Position numbers and translations under genes: made by a program
Notes under the pieces: model-generated
Told to the model about the DNA's origin: nothing
What the model saw: the letters and a program-made list of their open reading frames with translations, nothing else
Database searches by the model: none
Part shown: piece by piece, positions 8,504 to 17,306 of the stretch
Layout: each line of letters starts with the position of its first letter
Position numbering within the stretch: the first letter of the stretch is position 1
From: JACKJK01 sp046159835
GTDB lineage: Bacteria; Pseudomonadota; Alphaproteobacteria; Rhizobiales; Tepidamorphaceae
NCBI RefSeq assembly: GCF_046159835.1
Contig: NZ_JBJXCY010000003.1
Span: forward strand, 1 to 64,000
DNA length: 64,000 nucleotides
Direction: 5' to 3'

Positions 8504-8601
8504 CTTGAGCATCCCTTTACAGTTTTGGTATACATATTGGACTATTTGAGGAGTTTCGATTGAGAACTGATATTATTTGACAGTAGAAATACTATTGCAG
8601 A
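8504..8601. promoter_or_regulatory. Divergent promoter region of the SDR / LysR pair
   Basis: 98 AT-rich bases separate two divergent genes, the usual place for LysR-type regulators to bind. Small dyads are visible, such as AGTA-GAAA-TACT at 8582-8593, and the run TATACATATTGGACTATT near 8529-8546 could hold a -10 element. No operator can be fixed with confidence. Confidence 0.35.
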
Positions 8602-9480
8602 ATGACCGAACTTCCCCCACTCAACAGTTTGCGTGCGTTCGATGCCGCAGGCCGCCGCCTCAGTTTCCGCTCAGCAGCGGAAGAACTGGGCGTCACGCAG
8701 GGGGCTGTTGCGCAACACGTGCGCCAACTCGAAGCGCAACTTGGTGTGGTCTTGTTTGAACGGGTGCCGAAAGGCCTGAGGTTCACATCGGTCGGGCGCA
8801 GCTACCACAACAGGATTGCAGAGATTTTTGCCGACCTTCGATCCGCAACGGCAGAGCTGAAGCCAGAGCCAAACAAGGTCCTTATTAGCGTCACTCCGAC
8901 CTTTGCTGCGAAGTGGCTGATCCCCAACCTACCAGACTTCACCTTTGCACACCCGAACATTGATTTGCGGATCATGGCGACCGAGAAAGTTTCCAGCTTC
9001 CACAGCGACGGGATAGACCTTGCAGTGCGCCAAGGATCGCCGCCGTTCGGCGCGTCACTGGACGTAACCCTAATGTTCAGGCAATCGCTCATCGCAGTCG
9101 CCGCGCAAATGTTTGCGGACGAGGGCGATACCCCTCCTGAACCAGAAACGCTCAGCAAACTGCCGAAGATCCATGACACCCATGACCTATGGCCCAGCTA
9201 TCTTGCGCAACTGGGCGTAAAGGACCAATCAGCTCGGCACCTTCGTCTGAGCCAAACGTCGCTTGCGGTCGATGCAGCCATCGCCGGGCAAGGTGTGGCC
9301 TTGGTGAGCCGGTTTCTGGTGACCCATGACCTCGAAGCAGGCCGTCTAGTCGAAGTTGGCCCCGCTTGGGACGCGGACAGAAGTGACTTCTATGTCCTCA
9401 TGCCGCGAACCGCCAAGAACAAGCGGTCGGTGACCAACGTATTGACGTGGCTCAAGTCGCGCTCCGCGCCAGATACCTGA
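8602..9480 (+). CDS. LysR-family transcriptional regulator (GcvA-like)
   Basis: 292 residues, normal for the family. The N-terminal winged helix-turn-helix reads LNSLRAFDAAGRRLSFRSAA then ELGVTQGAVAQHVRQLEAQLG, with VLFERVPKGLRFTSVG completing the wing. A periplasmic-binding-like effector domain follows (about 90-290). The PPLNSLRAFDAA start and overall pattern match the GcvA-like subgroup. It is transcribed away from the SDR gene and probably autoregulates and controls that gene; the effector is unknown. Confidence 0.92.
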   Translation: MTELPPLNSLRAFDAAGRRLSFRSAAEELGVTQGAVAQHVRQLEAQLGVVLFERVPKGLRFTSVGRSYHNRIAEIFADLRSATAELKPEPNKVLISVTPTFAAKWLIPNLPDFTFAHPNIDLRIMATEKVSSFHSDGIDLAVRQGSPPFGASLDVTLMFRQSLIAVAAQMFADEGDTPPEPETLSKLPKIHDTHDLWPSYLAQLGVKDQSARHLRLSQTSLAVDAAIAGQGVALVSRFLVTHDLEAGRLVEVGPAWDADRSDFYVLMPRTAKNKRSVTNVLTWLKSRSAPDT

Positions 9481-9757
9481 CGCCTTGGATCAAAGCGGCC
9501 ATTCCGATCATTCGGACGAACAATGGCAAGGTCCGCATTGCAGTCATCTAGGCAGTGTTCTCCCGTAATTTCGATCAAAGGCTGCTTTTGGAAAACATCC
9601 TAGATACGATTAAACGTCCGCACGGGGGCGAAGACCGCACTACCCAATTCCACATCGCAGCCCAATCACGAAAGTGCGAAATCGATCCAAGCGCTGACAT
9701 TCTGCTGACAAAACTCTGCCGGCAGATTCCACGATTCAGCTAAGTCATTGAGATAAT
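9481..9757. other. Non-coding spacer between LysR gene and tRNA-Arg
   Basis: 277 bases, AT-rich compared with the core. A 62-residue open frame at 9555-9743 has no recognisable motif or ribosome binding site and is not called. TCCGATCATTCGGA at 9505-9518 is a small dyad. I looked here for a copy of the tRNA 3' end that would mark an attachment site and did not see one. Confidence 0.5.
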
Positions 9758-9834
9758 TGGCGCGCCCGAAAGGATTCGAACCTCTGACCCCCAGATTCGT
9801 AGTCTGGTGCTCTATCCAGCTGAGCTACGGGCGC
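9758..9834 (-). tRNA. tRNA-Arg (ACG)
   Basis: A 77-base cloverleaf on the minus strand. The acceptor stem is GCGCCCG / CGGGCGC, the D arm contains AGCTCAGCTGGATAGAGC, the anticodon arm is CCAGA-CTACGAA-TCTGG with anticodon ACG, and the T arm has GGTTCGAATCC. CCA is encoded. Wobble A34 is expected to be edited to inosine, as for other tRNA-Arg(ACG). It forms the right edge of the AT-rich accessory block, a usual place for island integration. Confidence 0.96.
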
Positions 9835-9907
9835 GCGGAGGCCGTTGTCTAGCGGGAGCCGCGCCGCATTTCAAGAGGCGAAATTGCGATTGGGGCTTTG
9901 CCTGCAC

Positions 9908-11431
9908 CTAGCGCGACGGGTTGCGCGCGGCAGGCTCGCTTTCGCGCGCGCCCGACACCTGTCGGACGTTGCCGCGGGGCCTGGTGGCAGGTTGCTGCGG
10001 CAGCGTGAAGGCAAAGGTCGCGCCCTCGCCTACGTCCAGCAGGCGCAGTTCACCGCCATGGGCGCGCACGAGTTCGGCGGCAATCGCAAGGCCCAGCCCG
10101 GTGCCACCGGCGCGGCTCGACCCCTTGAAGGCCTGGAACAGGTTTTCGCGCGCACGCGGCGGTACGCCGGGGCCGGTGTCCTCCACCAGGACCGTGACCG
10201 TGTCGCCGGAGCGGCTGGCGGCGAAGCGCACGTAGTCCGCATCGGCGTCGATCTCGCCCCTGCCGACCAGCGCCTGGCGCGCGTTACGCCCCAGATTGAT
10301 CAGCACCCGGAACAGCTGGTCGCGGTCGGCATCGACCACGAAGCCGGCCTCGACATCGTTGCGGAAGGATACGTCCTCGCCCTCGCCCAGCGAGAGCGTC
10401 TCGAAGACCTCGTCGACGAGCGCGCGCAACCGAAACACCTGCGGCTCCGGCGGCTCCTCGTGAGCGCGGCCATATTTCAGGGTGTTGGTGCAGAAGGCGA
10501 CGGCACGGTCCAGCGTTGCGATGAGGCGCGGCGCGAAGCGCTGCACGGTCGGGTCCTCAACCGCGCCGACCCGGTCGCCGATCAATTGCGCGGACGAAAG
10601 CAGGTTGCGCAGGTCGTGGTTGATCTTGGAGACGGCGAGGCCCAGCGCGGCGAGCCGGTTCTTCTGCTGCAACGTTCCGGCGATCTGGCGCTGCATGGCC
10701 TCCAGCTCACGCTCGGCGATGCCGACCTCGTCGCGGCGCCCCGAGGGGCGGATGATGTTGCGCCCGTCTTCGGGGTTTTCGCTGAAGGCGACCATCTTGC
10801 GCGTCAGCCTGCGCATTGGACGCACCAGCAGGGCGTTGAGGCTGAGATAGACGAGCGCTGCCGTGACCACCGAGATGAGGATCGAGAGCGTCAGGATGTT
10901 GGCGGCATAGCGGAACATGGCGCGGCGCAGGGGTGCTTCGGCGATGACGAGTTCGACCATCTCGCCCTCGCGGGTGTCACCGGTCACACGCAGGATGCGG
11001 CCGGGCGGCGCCATCAGGGTTTCGATCGCCTCCATGATCGCGGGCAAGACGTTATAGCCGGACATGTCGACGTCCTTGTCGACATTGGCGGGCATGTCGG
11101 AGACGGCGAGAAGCTGGCGCATCCCGTCGTGCTTGAGCGCCAGCGTCAGCCCGTCGAGGGAGGCGAGGATCTCGCGCTGCAGGTCTTCCGGCACCATGCC
11201 GTCGGGCGCGGCGTCAAAGACGTTGGCGGCGAGCTTGGCCTGGTTGAGGCGGTCATCGAGCCAGTTGAGGCGAAAATTGGCGATCGAAGGGACGAAGATG
11301 AGCACTTCGGAGAGCATGACGAAGAGGATCGTCAGCCCCAAAAGCTTCGCCGACAGCCCGAGCCCGCGCGGGGCGCGCGGCTCGACCAGGCCGGTGTCGT
11401 TGTCGTCAGCGATATGCACGTTGTCCGGCAC
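9908..11431 (-). CDS. Membrane sensor histidine kinase, orphan
   Basis: 507 residues from a GTG start with AGGGGAG upstream. Helix 1 lies at about 28-50, a periplasmic sensor at 51-174, helix 2 at about 175-200, and a HAMP-like linker at 201-250. The phosphoacceptor His272 is in SKINHDLRNLL. The ATPase domain shows the N box (LINLGRNARQAL), G1 (VEDTGPGVPP) and G2 (GGTGLGLAIA). The C-terminal tail is Pro/Arg-rich. No response regulator is adjacent, so its partner must be elsewhere. It is 15 bases downstream of a flavin disulfide oxidoreductase gene and probably co-transcribed with it. Confidence 0.92.
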   Translation of the reverse strand: MPDNVHIADDNDTGLVEPRAPRGLGLSAKLLGLTILFVMLSEVLIFVPSIANFRLNWLDDRLNQAKLAANVFDAAPDGMVPEDLQREILASLDGLTLALKHDGMRQLLAVSDMPANVDKDVDMSGYNVLPAIMEAIETLMAPPGRILRVTGDTREGEMVELVIAEAPLRRAMFRYAANILTLSILISVVTAALVYLSLNALLVRPMRRLTRKMVAFSENPEDGRNIIRPSGRRDEVGIAERELEAMQRQIAGTLQQKNRLAALGLAVSKINHDLRNLLSSAQLIGDRVGAVEDPTVQRFAPRLIATLDRAVAFCTNTLKYGRAHEEPPEPQVFRLRALVDEVFETLSLGEGEDVSFRNDVEAGFVVDADRDQLFRVLINLGRNARQALVGRGEIDADADYVRFAASRSGDTVTVLVEDTGPGVPPRARENLFQAFKGSSRAGGTGLGLAIAAELVRAHGGELRLLDVGEGATFAFTLPQQPATRPRGNVRQVSGARESEPAARNPSR

Positions 11432-11446
11432 GCCCGCGCCGCTCCC

Positions 11447-12871
11447 CTAGCCGAACTTGCGCAAGAAAGAGATCAGTCGCCGCAGCCACGGATTGCCGAG
11501 GCTCGGCTTGTAGTGGTTGAAGGCCGCGCGCTTGCCGATTTCGGTGAGCGTGGGATAGGGGGACACGAATTCCGTCATCTTGCCGATCTTCATGCCGTTG
11601 AGGATCGCAAATCCCCACATCTGGATCAATTCGCCGGCTTGTGCACCGACGATGGTCGCGCCGAGGATGCGGCCCTTGGGATCGGTGATCACCTTGATGA
11701 AGCCAGACGTCTCGCGCTCGGCCTGCGCGCGGTCGTTTTCGGCGTAGGGCCAGCGCAGCACGTTGATCTTCTTCTTCGCGTCGCGCGCCATCTGCTCGTT
11801 GAGGCCGACATGGGCAAGCTCCGGGTCGGTATAGGTGACCCAGGGAATGTGCGCGGTCTCGTTGCTGACCGGCAGGCGGAACAGCGCGTTCCGGATCACC
11901 AGCCCCGCGTGGTAGTTCGCCACGTGGGTGAACTGCAGGCCGCCTGCGACATCGCCGATCGCATAGACCTTGGAGTTGCTGGTCTTCAGGCTCTTGTTGA
12001 CCTTGATGCCGCGCCCGTCGAACGCGATGCCGGCGGTTTCCAGCCCAAGATTGTCGACATTGGCCTTGCGGCCTGCCGCCACCAGCAGGTGCGAGCCGGT
12101 GATGGTGCGTTCGCCGTCCGGGCCTTCAAGCGTCAGCTCGATGCCGGATTTTGCGTTGCGCACCTTCGTGACCTTCGTTTCGGCCAGAACCGTCACGCCG
12201 TCTTCCCGAACGCTGTCCAGAACCAGCCGGGTGGCCTCGGGATCGTCCTTGCCGAGCGGGGCCTGCGCCTCGATCACGGTGACGTTGGAGCCCAGCCGTG
12301 CGGAAGCCTGCGCCAGTTCCATGCCGATCGGCCCGCCGCCGATGATCATCAGCTTGTCGGGACGGTCCTTCATGTCGAAGAAGGTCTCGTTGGTGAGATA
12401 GCGCACGGTGTCGAGGCCCGGGATCGGCGGGACCATGGGCGAGGAGCCGGTCGCGATAACGAAGCGGCGCGCCTCGATGACCGTGTCGCCGACGCGCACG
12501 GTGGATTTGGAATTGAAGAAGGCCTCGCCCTTGAAGACGCGCACGCCAAGCCCGGTGAAGCGCTCGACGGAGTCATTGGGCGCGATGGAGGCGATCACTT
12601 CATGGATGTGATCGTGGACGGCTGCGTAATCGACGCGCGGGCGGGCATTGGCGATGCCGAAGGCTTCCGCGTTGCGCATGGCGTGGGCGCGCTTGCCCGA
12701 GGCGATCAGCGCCTTGGAGGGCACGCAGCCATAGTTCAGGCAGTCGCCGCCCATCTTCCCCTTCTCGATGAGGACGACGGGGACACCGAAGGCGGCAGCG
12801 GCCGCGGCAACCGACAGCCCGCCGGACCCGGCCCCGATGACGCAGATATCTGTCTTGATCGTTTCGGACAT
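11447..12871 (-). CDS. FAD-dependent pyridine nucleotide-disulfide oxidoreductase (LpdA/MerA-like)
   Basis: 474 residues from MSETIKTD; an upstream GTG would add 20 unlikely residues. The FAD motif is GAGSGG, the redox disulfide is in GGDCLNYGCVPSK, the NAD(P) motif is GGGPIGME and the second FAD motif is VYAIGDVAGG. True dihydrolipoyl dehydrogenase ends with a catalytic HPTxxE; here the equivalent is SPYPTLTEIGKR, with Tyr in place of His. There is no MerA heavy-metal domain and no C-terminal Cys pair. It is therefore neither a confirmed E3 subunit nor mercuric reductase. The neighbouring TVP38-like gene is a known partner of this oxidoreductase type, sometimes as a fusion. Electron acceptor unknown. 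Confidence 0.85.
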   Translation of the reverse strand: MSETIKTDICVIGAGSGGLSVAAAAAAFGVPVVLIEKGKMGGDCLNYGCVPSKALIASGKRAHAMRNAEAFGIANARPRVDYAAVHDHIHEVIASIAPNDSVERFTGLGVRVFKGEAFFNSKSTVRVGDTVIEARRFVIATGSSPMVPPIPGLDTVRYLTNETFFDMKDRPDKLMIIGGGPIGMELAQASARLGSNVTVIEAQAPLGKDDPEATRLVLDSVREDGVTVLAETKVTKVRNAKSGIELTLEGPDGERTITGSHLLVAAGRKANVDNLGLETAGIAFDGRGIKVNKSLKTSNSKVYAIGDVAGGLQFTHVANYHAGLVIRNALFRLPVSNETAHIPWVTYTDPELAHVGLNEQMARDAKKKINVLRWPYAENDRAQAERETSGFIKVITDPKGRILGATIVGAQAGELIQMWGFAILNGMKIGKMTEFVSPYPTLTEIGKRAAFNHYKPSLGNPWLRRLISFLRKFG

Positions 12872-12974
12872 TCTCTCAAATTCCACTTCGAGGGAGCAGT
12901 GAATATGGGCCACGGCGCATGGCCATGCCACTCCACTTGGGCTTTCCCGTGTTCGGTTCTTGCGCTTTCAGCCC

Positions 12975-13793
12975 TCAGCCCGCCTCGCGCGCAGCCTTGT
13001 CGCCGCGGCGCAGGAACCGGCGCGCGATGGGCGGCACCAGCGCAAGGGCCGCCAGCAGCACGAAGGCGGCGATGATCTCGCCCGTCAGCAGCGAGGAGAG
13101 GCTGAGGTCGAAGGAGCAGGTCTCGGCGTTCTCGCAGCCTGCCGCCTGCGCCTCGATGACGCTGCCTAAACCCGCGCCGACAACCGCGTAGGTGAAGGTG
13201 CCGGGGATGATGCCGACGAGGGTCGCCAGGAAATACGTCATTGTCGGCACGCCGAGCGCGGCAGGCGCCAGGTTGACGAGCCAGAAGGGAAAGACCGGCG
13301 CGAGGCGCAGGAATAGCATGTAGCTGAACGCGTCCTCGCGGAACCCCTTGGCGAGCTTGTCGAGCCAGGGGCCGGTCTTGCGCAGCAGCACTTCGCCGAG
13401 CGCAGTGCGGGCCACGAGGAAGACGCCGAGCGCCCCGGTCGTTGCCGCCAGCACGGCAATCGTGCCGCCCCAGAACCAGCCGAAGAGCAGGCCGCCGGCC
13501 AGTGTCAGGATGGTCGCGCCGGGGAGCGACAGCACCACGGCGAGGATGTAGATCGCGGAGAAGGCCAGAACCGAAAGCGCGATGTTCTCGTGCACGAAAT
13601 TGTCGAGCGCCTCGCGGTTGCGGGCGAGCGCGTTCAGGGAGAGATATTCGTGCAAGCCTGTCGCCCAGGCCGCGATCATCAGGGCCACGATGACGATCAC
13701 AGGGGCGAAACGCCGCAGGGGACCTTTCTTCCTGGTCTCGGTCGGGGTCTCGCCTGGTGCGATGTCGGGCTTTGTCACGGTCTGGGATTCCAT
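12975..13793 (-). CDS. TVP38/TMEM64 (DedA-like SNARE-associated) membrane protein
   Basis: 272 residues from MESQTVTK, preferred over a longer frame because AAGG precedes it and the extra residues look non-coding. After a charged N-terminus there are about six hydrophobic segments. The central family pattern includes LPGATILTLAGGLLFGWFWG and the re-entrant region FLRLAPVFPFWLVNLAPAALG. Members are inner-membrane proteins that may move lipids or ions. It is the first gene of a minus-strand group with the flavin oxidoreductase and histidine kinase. Confidence 0.88.
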   Translation of the reverse strand: MESQTVTKPDIAPGETPTETRKKGPLRRFAPVIVIVALMIAAWATGLHEYLSLNALARNREALDNFVHENIALSVLAFSAIYILAVVLSLPGATILTLAGGLLFGWFWGGTIAVLAATTGALGVFLVARTALGEVLLRKTGPWLDKLAKGFREDAFSYMLFLRLAPVFPFWLVNLAPAALGVPTMTYFLATLVGIIPGTFTYAVVGAGLGSVIEAQAAGCENAETCSFDLSLSSLLTGEIIAAFVLLAALALVPPIARRFLRRGDKAAREAG

Positions 13794-14203
13794 CGTTGGT
13801 GCCTTGCAGTTTGCGCGGCTTGCGCCCCGATGTCCCCTAGTTATGTGATCGCGCGGAAGATGCACGAAATTCGTGGCCACTCTCACCGACACGTGAGAAT
13901 CAAGCGCGGGGCCGTGATTTGAGGCGTTATCGGTGGCTCAGGCGCGTTGACTTGTGCCGCCTCGCTCCCTTATAAGCCGCCCAACGCAGGTGCCGGAACC
14001 GGCGCGCGCGCAACCTTGCGCACGCCGTCCGGCATTTCGTTTCGAACAATCGGATGTGTCAGGCGCGGAGAACCGGGCTATCGAGGCTCTCCGAGCGACA
14101 TCGTATCGAAACCTGCAGACATGATCTTCTCGTGCGCGGAAGGCTCAGGACGGCAAGGGCCGTCGCCAACCGCTGCACTGTGACAACTGTATGGAGATGT
14201 GCG
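13794..14203. other. Divergent intergenic region and long leader of rpmH
   Basis: 410 bases with no credible gene. It contains the rpmH promoter described separately and about 220 bases of leader before the rpmH start. The left part must contain the promoter of the minus-strand TVP38 gene. I looked for clusters of DnaA boxes, because rpmH lies beside oriC in some bacteria, and saw none. Confidence 0.6.
13947..13976 (+). promoter_or_regulatory. Sigma-70-type promoter of the rpmH-rnpA-yidC-engB group
   Basis: TTGACT (13947-13952) and TTATAA or TATAAG (13970-13976) are separated by 17 or 18 bases, close to the vegetative consensus. It is the best promoter match seen upstream of rpmH. Confidence 0.65.
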
Positions 14204-14338
14204 GTGAAACGGACTTTTCAACCGAGCCGGCTGGTGCGCGCTCGCCGTCATGGCTTCCGCGCCCGTATGGCCACCAAGAACGGCCGCAAGGTTCTTGCAC
14301 GCCGCCGCGCCCGCGGTCGCAAGCGGCTGTCGGCCTGA
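14204..14338 (+). CDS. rpmH: 50S ribosomal protein L34
   Basis: 44 residues of very basic sequence, from a GTG start with GGAG eight bases upstream. It reads KRTFQPSRLVRARRHGFRAR, then MATKNGRKVLARRR and GRKRLSA, the full L34 pattern. Longer reading frames upstream in the same phase have no L34 similarity. It heads the conserved cluster rpmH-rnpA-yidC-engB. Confidence 0.97.
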   Translation: MKRTFQPSRLVRARRHGFRARMATKNGRKVLARRRARGRKRLSA

Positions 14339-14391
14339 TCGGACCTGCCGCCGACCGGTAATCCAGCCGGGCCGAGGGAGCAGCATCGAGC

Positions 14392-14793
14392 ATGAACGCC
14401 GAAGTTGACCAGCCCGCGGCCCATGAAACCCTGCGGCGCCGCGCCGATTTCCTGAAAGCGCAATCGGGCCGCAAGGCCGTGCGCCCCGGCTTCGTGCTGC
14501 GCGCACAACAGCGCGCCGAGCGCGAAGACCTGCCCGCCCGTGCCGGACTGACCGTGAGCCGCAAGAACGGCGGCGCGGTCCAGCGCAACCGCATCAAGCG
14601 CCGTCTGCGCGCCGCCCTGCGCACTATCGACCCCACAGCCATGCGGCCCGGCCACGACTACGTGGTCATCGCGCGTTCCGGCGCGCTGGCCCTGCCCTTC
14701 GCGACATTGGCCCGCGACCTTGAAACCGCCATCCTCGGCCTGCATCGAGACCGCCAATCGGCGCCCGCAGTACACCCGAAGAGTTCCCGATGA
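14392..14793 (+). CDS. rnpA: Ribonuclease P protein component
   Basis: 133 residues. The protein binds RNase P RNA and helps mature tRNA 5' ends. It carries the family signature RNRIKRRLRAALR and the earlier stretch LRRRADFLKAQSGRKAVRPGF, which is typical for alphaproteobacterial RnpA. The stop overlaps the yidC start by four bases (ATGA), indicating translational coupling. Confidence 0.96.
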   Translation: MNAEVDQPAAHETLRRRADFLKAQSGRKAVRPGFVLRAQQRAEREDLPARAGLTVSRKNGGAVQRNRIKRRLRAALRTIDPTAMRPGHDYVVIARSGALALPFATLARDLETAILGLHRDRQSAPAVHPKSSR

Positions 14794-16622
14794 TCGACAA
14801 CAAGAACTATCTGATCGCGATCGTGCTTTCGTTCATGGTGATGATCACCTGGCACTACACGGTCAACGCGCCGCAGATGGAGCGCCAGAAGCAGGAGCAG
14901 GCCCTGCTGGAAGAGCAGCAGGCGCTGGAGGCCGCAGGCCAGCAGGACGCGGCGTCCGATGGTGTCGGCATCCCGCAGCCCGGCGGCGAGACGGGCGCGC
15001 CCGCAGTGCCGCAGGCGACCCCTGCTGCCCCGGCGAACCGCGAAACCGCCGTTGCCGCCACGCCGCGCATCCCGATCGAGACGCCGGAAATCGAAGGCTC
15101 CATTTCGCTGCGGGGCGGGCGGATCGACGATGTCGTACTGCGCCAGTACCGCGAGACGGTGGACCCGGGCAGCGACCAGATCGTGCTGCTTTCGCCCTCG
15201 GGCGGCCCCAGCCCCTACTACGCCGAGTTCGGTTTCGTCGGGGCCTCGGGCCAGGACGTCGCGCTGCCCAACGCCGATACCATCTGGGAGCTTGAATCCG
15301 GCGACAGGCTGACGCCGTCGAGCCCGGTCGTGCTGCGCCACGAAGCCGGCGACCTCACGTTCCGCCGCACGATCTCCATCGACAACCAGTTCATGTTCAC
15401 CGTCGCCGACACGGTCACGAACGCCTCGGGCGATGCGGTTTCCGTGTTCCCCTACGGCCTCGTCTCGCGCCACGGCCTGCCGGACATGGCGAATTTCTAC
15501 ATTCTCCACGAAGGCCTGATCGGCGTCCTGGGCGAGGACGGGCTGCAGGAAATTGATTACGACGACCTGACCGACGACGGACCGCAGACCTTCTCCACCA
15601 CGGGCGGCTGGCTCGGCATCACCGACAAGTACTGGGCGACCGCGCTGGTCCCGGAGCAGGATTCCAAGTTCAAGGCGCGCTTTGCCTCCGGCAGCGTGAA
15701 TGCCGCCGGCGCCACGACGCCGACCTTCCAGGCCGACTTCCTGCGCGATGCGGTGAATGTCCCCGCGCAGGGCGAGGCGACGATCACCAACCGCCTGTTC
15801 GCAGGCGCCAAGCAGGTCTCGATCATCGACGGCTACGAAGAGAAGTTCGGCATCGACCGCTTCGAGCTGCTGATCGACTGGGGTTGGTTCTATTTCATCA
15901 CCAAGCCGCTGTTTTACGGGATCGACTACTTCTTCCACCTGACCGGCAACTTCGGCGTCGCCATCCTGCTGGTCACGGTCATCCTCAAGCTCATCTTCTT
16001 CCCGCTCGCCAGCAAGTCCTACAAGTCCATGGCCGGCATGAAGAAGGTGCAGCCGGAAATGGCGAAGATCCGCGAGCGCCATGCCGACGACAAGATGAAG
16101 CAGCAGCAGCTGCTGATGGAGCTATACAAGAAGGAAAAGATCAACCCGCTGTCGGGCTGTCTCCCGATACTGTTGCAGATCCCGGTCTTCTTCGCGCTCT
16201 ACAAGGTGCTGTTCGTCACCATCGAAATGCGCCATGCGCCGTTCTTCGGCTGGATCCGGGACCTTTCGGCACCGGACCCGACGACGATCTTCAACCTGTT
16301 CGGCCTCATTCCGTGGGACCCGCCGTCCTTCCTGATGCTGGGCGTCTGGCCGCTTCTCATGGGCATCACGATGTTCATCCAGATGCGTCTGAACCCGCCA
16401 CCGCCGGACCCGACACAGGCCATGATCTTCGCCTGGATGCCGCTGATCTTCATGTTCATGCTGGCCTCGTTCCCGGCGGGCCTCGTCATCTACTGGACGT
16501 GGAACAACTTCCTGTCGATCCTGCAGCAGTACACGATCATGAAGCGCCAGGGCGTCGACGTGAACATCTGGGAAAACACCCGGGCCCTGTTCCGCCGAAC
16601 CAAGGCCGAGGACGCGAAGTAG
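14790..16622 (+). CDS. yidC: Membrane protein insertase YidC
   Basis: 610 residues. The first helix (about 7-24, LIAIVLSFMVMITWHYTV) is followed by a Gln/Ala/Pro-rich linker and a large periplasmic domain up to about 360. The conserved insertase core then has five-helix topology, including NFGVAILLVTVILKLIFFPL, the cytosolic hairpin around MAKIRERHADDKMKQQQ, and NPLSGCLPILLQIPVFFALY. YidC inserts and folds inner-membrane proteins alone or with SecYEG. It overlaps rnpA by four bases and is five bases upstream of engB. Confidence 0.97.
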   Translation: MIDNKNYLIAIVLSFMVMITWHYTVNAPQMERQKQEQALLEEQQALEAAGQQDAASDGVGIPQPGGETGAPAVPQATPAAPANRETAVAATPRIPIETPEIEGSISLRGGRIDDVVLRQYRETVDPGSDQIVLLSPSGGPSPYYAEFGFVGASGQDVALPNADTIWELESGDRLTPSSPVVLRHEAGDLTFRRTISIDNQFMFTVADTVTNASGDAVSVFPYGLVSRHGLPDMANFYILHEGLIGVLGEDGLQEIDYDDLTDDGPQTFSTTGGWLGITDKYWATALVPEQDSKFKARFASGSVNAAGATTPTFQADFLRDAVNVPAQGEATITNRLFAGAKQVSIIDGYEEKFGIDRFELLIDWGWFYFITKPLFYGIDYFFHLTGNFGVAILLVTVILKLIFFPLASKSYKSMAGMKKVQPEMAKIRERHADDKMKQQQLLMELYKKEKINPLSGCLPILLQIPVFFALYKVLFVTIEMRHAPFFGWIRDLSAPDPTTIFNLFGLIPWDPPSFLMLGVWPLLMGITMFIQMRLNPPPPDPTQAMIFAWMPLIFMFMLASFPAGLVIYWTWNNFLSILQQYTIMKRQGVDVNIWENTRALFRRTKAEDAK

Positions 16623-16626
16623 CGTC

Positions 16627-17292
16627 ATGGACGACGCTGACGACGCCGGCGAGAACGCGGAAGCGGCCGAGGCCGCGGAAGCCGCGCGCAAGCTCTTCGC
16701 CGGGCCGATCGACTTCATGCTGGGCGTTGCGGGGATGCCGCAACTGCCCTCCACCGACATTCCGGAAGTGGCCTTCGCGGGCCGCTCCAATGTCGGCAAG
16801 TCCACCCTCATCAATGCCGTGACGGGCCGCAAGCAACTGGCCCGCACCTCCGGCACGCCGGGGCGCACGCGCGAAATCAACTTCTTCGATGTCGGCGGGC
16901 GCATTCGCATCGTCGACCTGCCTGGACACGGCTATGCCAGCGCGCCGAAGGCGGTGGTGCAGGCCTGGACCGGGCTGATCCACGACTACCTGCGCGGACG
17001 GGTGAACCTCGCTCGCGTGTTCCTGCTAATCGACGCGCGCCACGGCATCAAGAAGGCCGACGAGCCCGTCATGGAGACGCTCGACAAGGCTGCAGTCTCC
17101 TGGCAGGCGGTGCTGACCAAGTGCGATAAGCTGAAGAAGGGCGAACTGGCGCGGCGCATCGAGGAAACGAAGGCGGCTGCGGCAAAGCACCCGGCAGCCT
17201 TCCCGGCGCTCATCGCCACATCATCGGAAACGGGTGCGGGCATCACCGAGCTTCGGGAAGCCATCCACACGCTGGCGCTGGACCCGGCCTGA
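16627..17292 (+). CDS. engB: Ribosome biogenesis GTP-binding protein EngB (YihA/YsxC)
   Basis: 221 residues. The GTPase motifs are G1 GRSNVGKST (52-60), G2 in RTSGTPGRTREIN, G3 DLPGHG and G4 TKCDK. The first 20 residues are an acidic Ala/Glu-rich extension. EngB helps assemble the 50S subunit. In many relatives argB follows, but here the next gene lies on the opposite strand. Confidence 0.96.
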   Translation: MDDADDAGENAEAAEAAEAARKLFAGPIDFMLGVAGMPQLPSTDIPEVAFAGRSNVGKSTLINAVTGRKQLARTSGTPGRTREINFFDVGGRIRIVDLPGHGYASAPKAVVQAWTGLIHDYLRGRVNLARVFLLIDARHGIKKADEPVMETLDKAAVSWQAVLTKCDKLKKGELARRIEETKAAAAKHPAAFPALIATSSETGAGITELREAIHTLALDPA

Positions 17293-17306
17293 GCCGTAAC
17301 CGCTAG

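Noticed and set aside
9555..9743. 62-codon open frame after the LysR gene
   Set aside because: No ribosome binding site, no motif and composition like the surrounding non-coding DNA.
9481..9834. Attachment site repeat at tRNA-Arg
   Set aside because: No second copy of the tRNA 3' end was seen between the island start and the tRNA, so no att sites are annotated.
11447..12871. Dihydrolipoyl dehydrogenase or mercuric reductase
   Set aside because: It lacks the catalytic His of HPTxxE needed for E3 function and lacks the metal domain and C-terminal Cys pair of MerA.
9845..13075. Open frame of 1076 codons on the plus strand
   Set aside because: It lies opposite the histidine kinase and the flavin oxidoreductase, both of which have clear motifs. 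High GC content creates long antisense frames; its translation has no domain pattern.
13794..14203. Replication origin next to rpmH
   Set aside because: No cluster of DnaA boxes or AT-rich unwinding region was visible, and alphaproteobacterial origins usually lie elsewhere.
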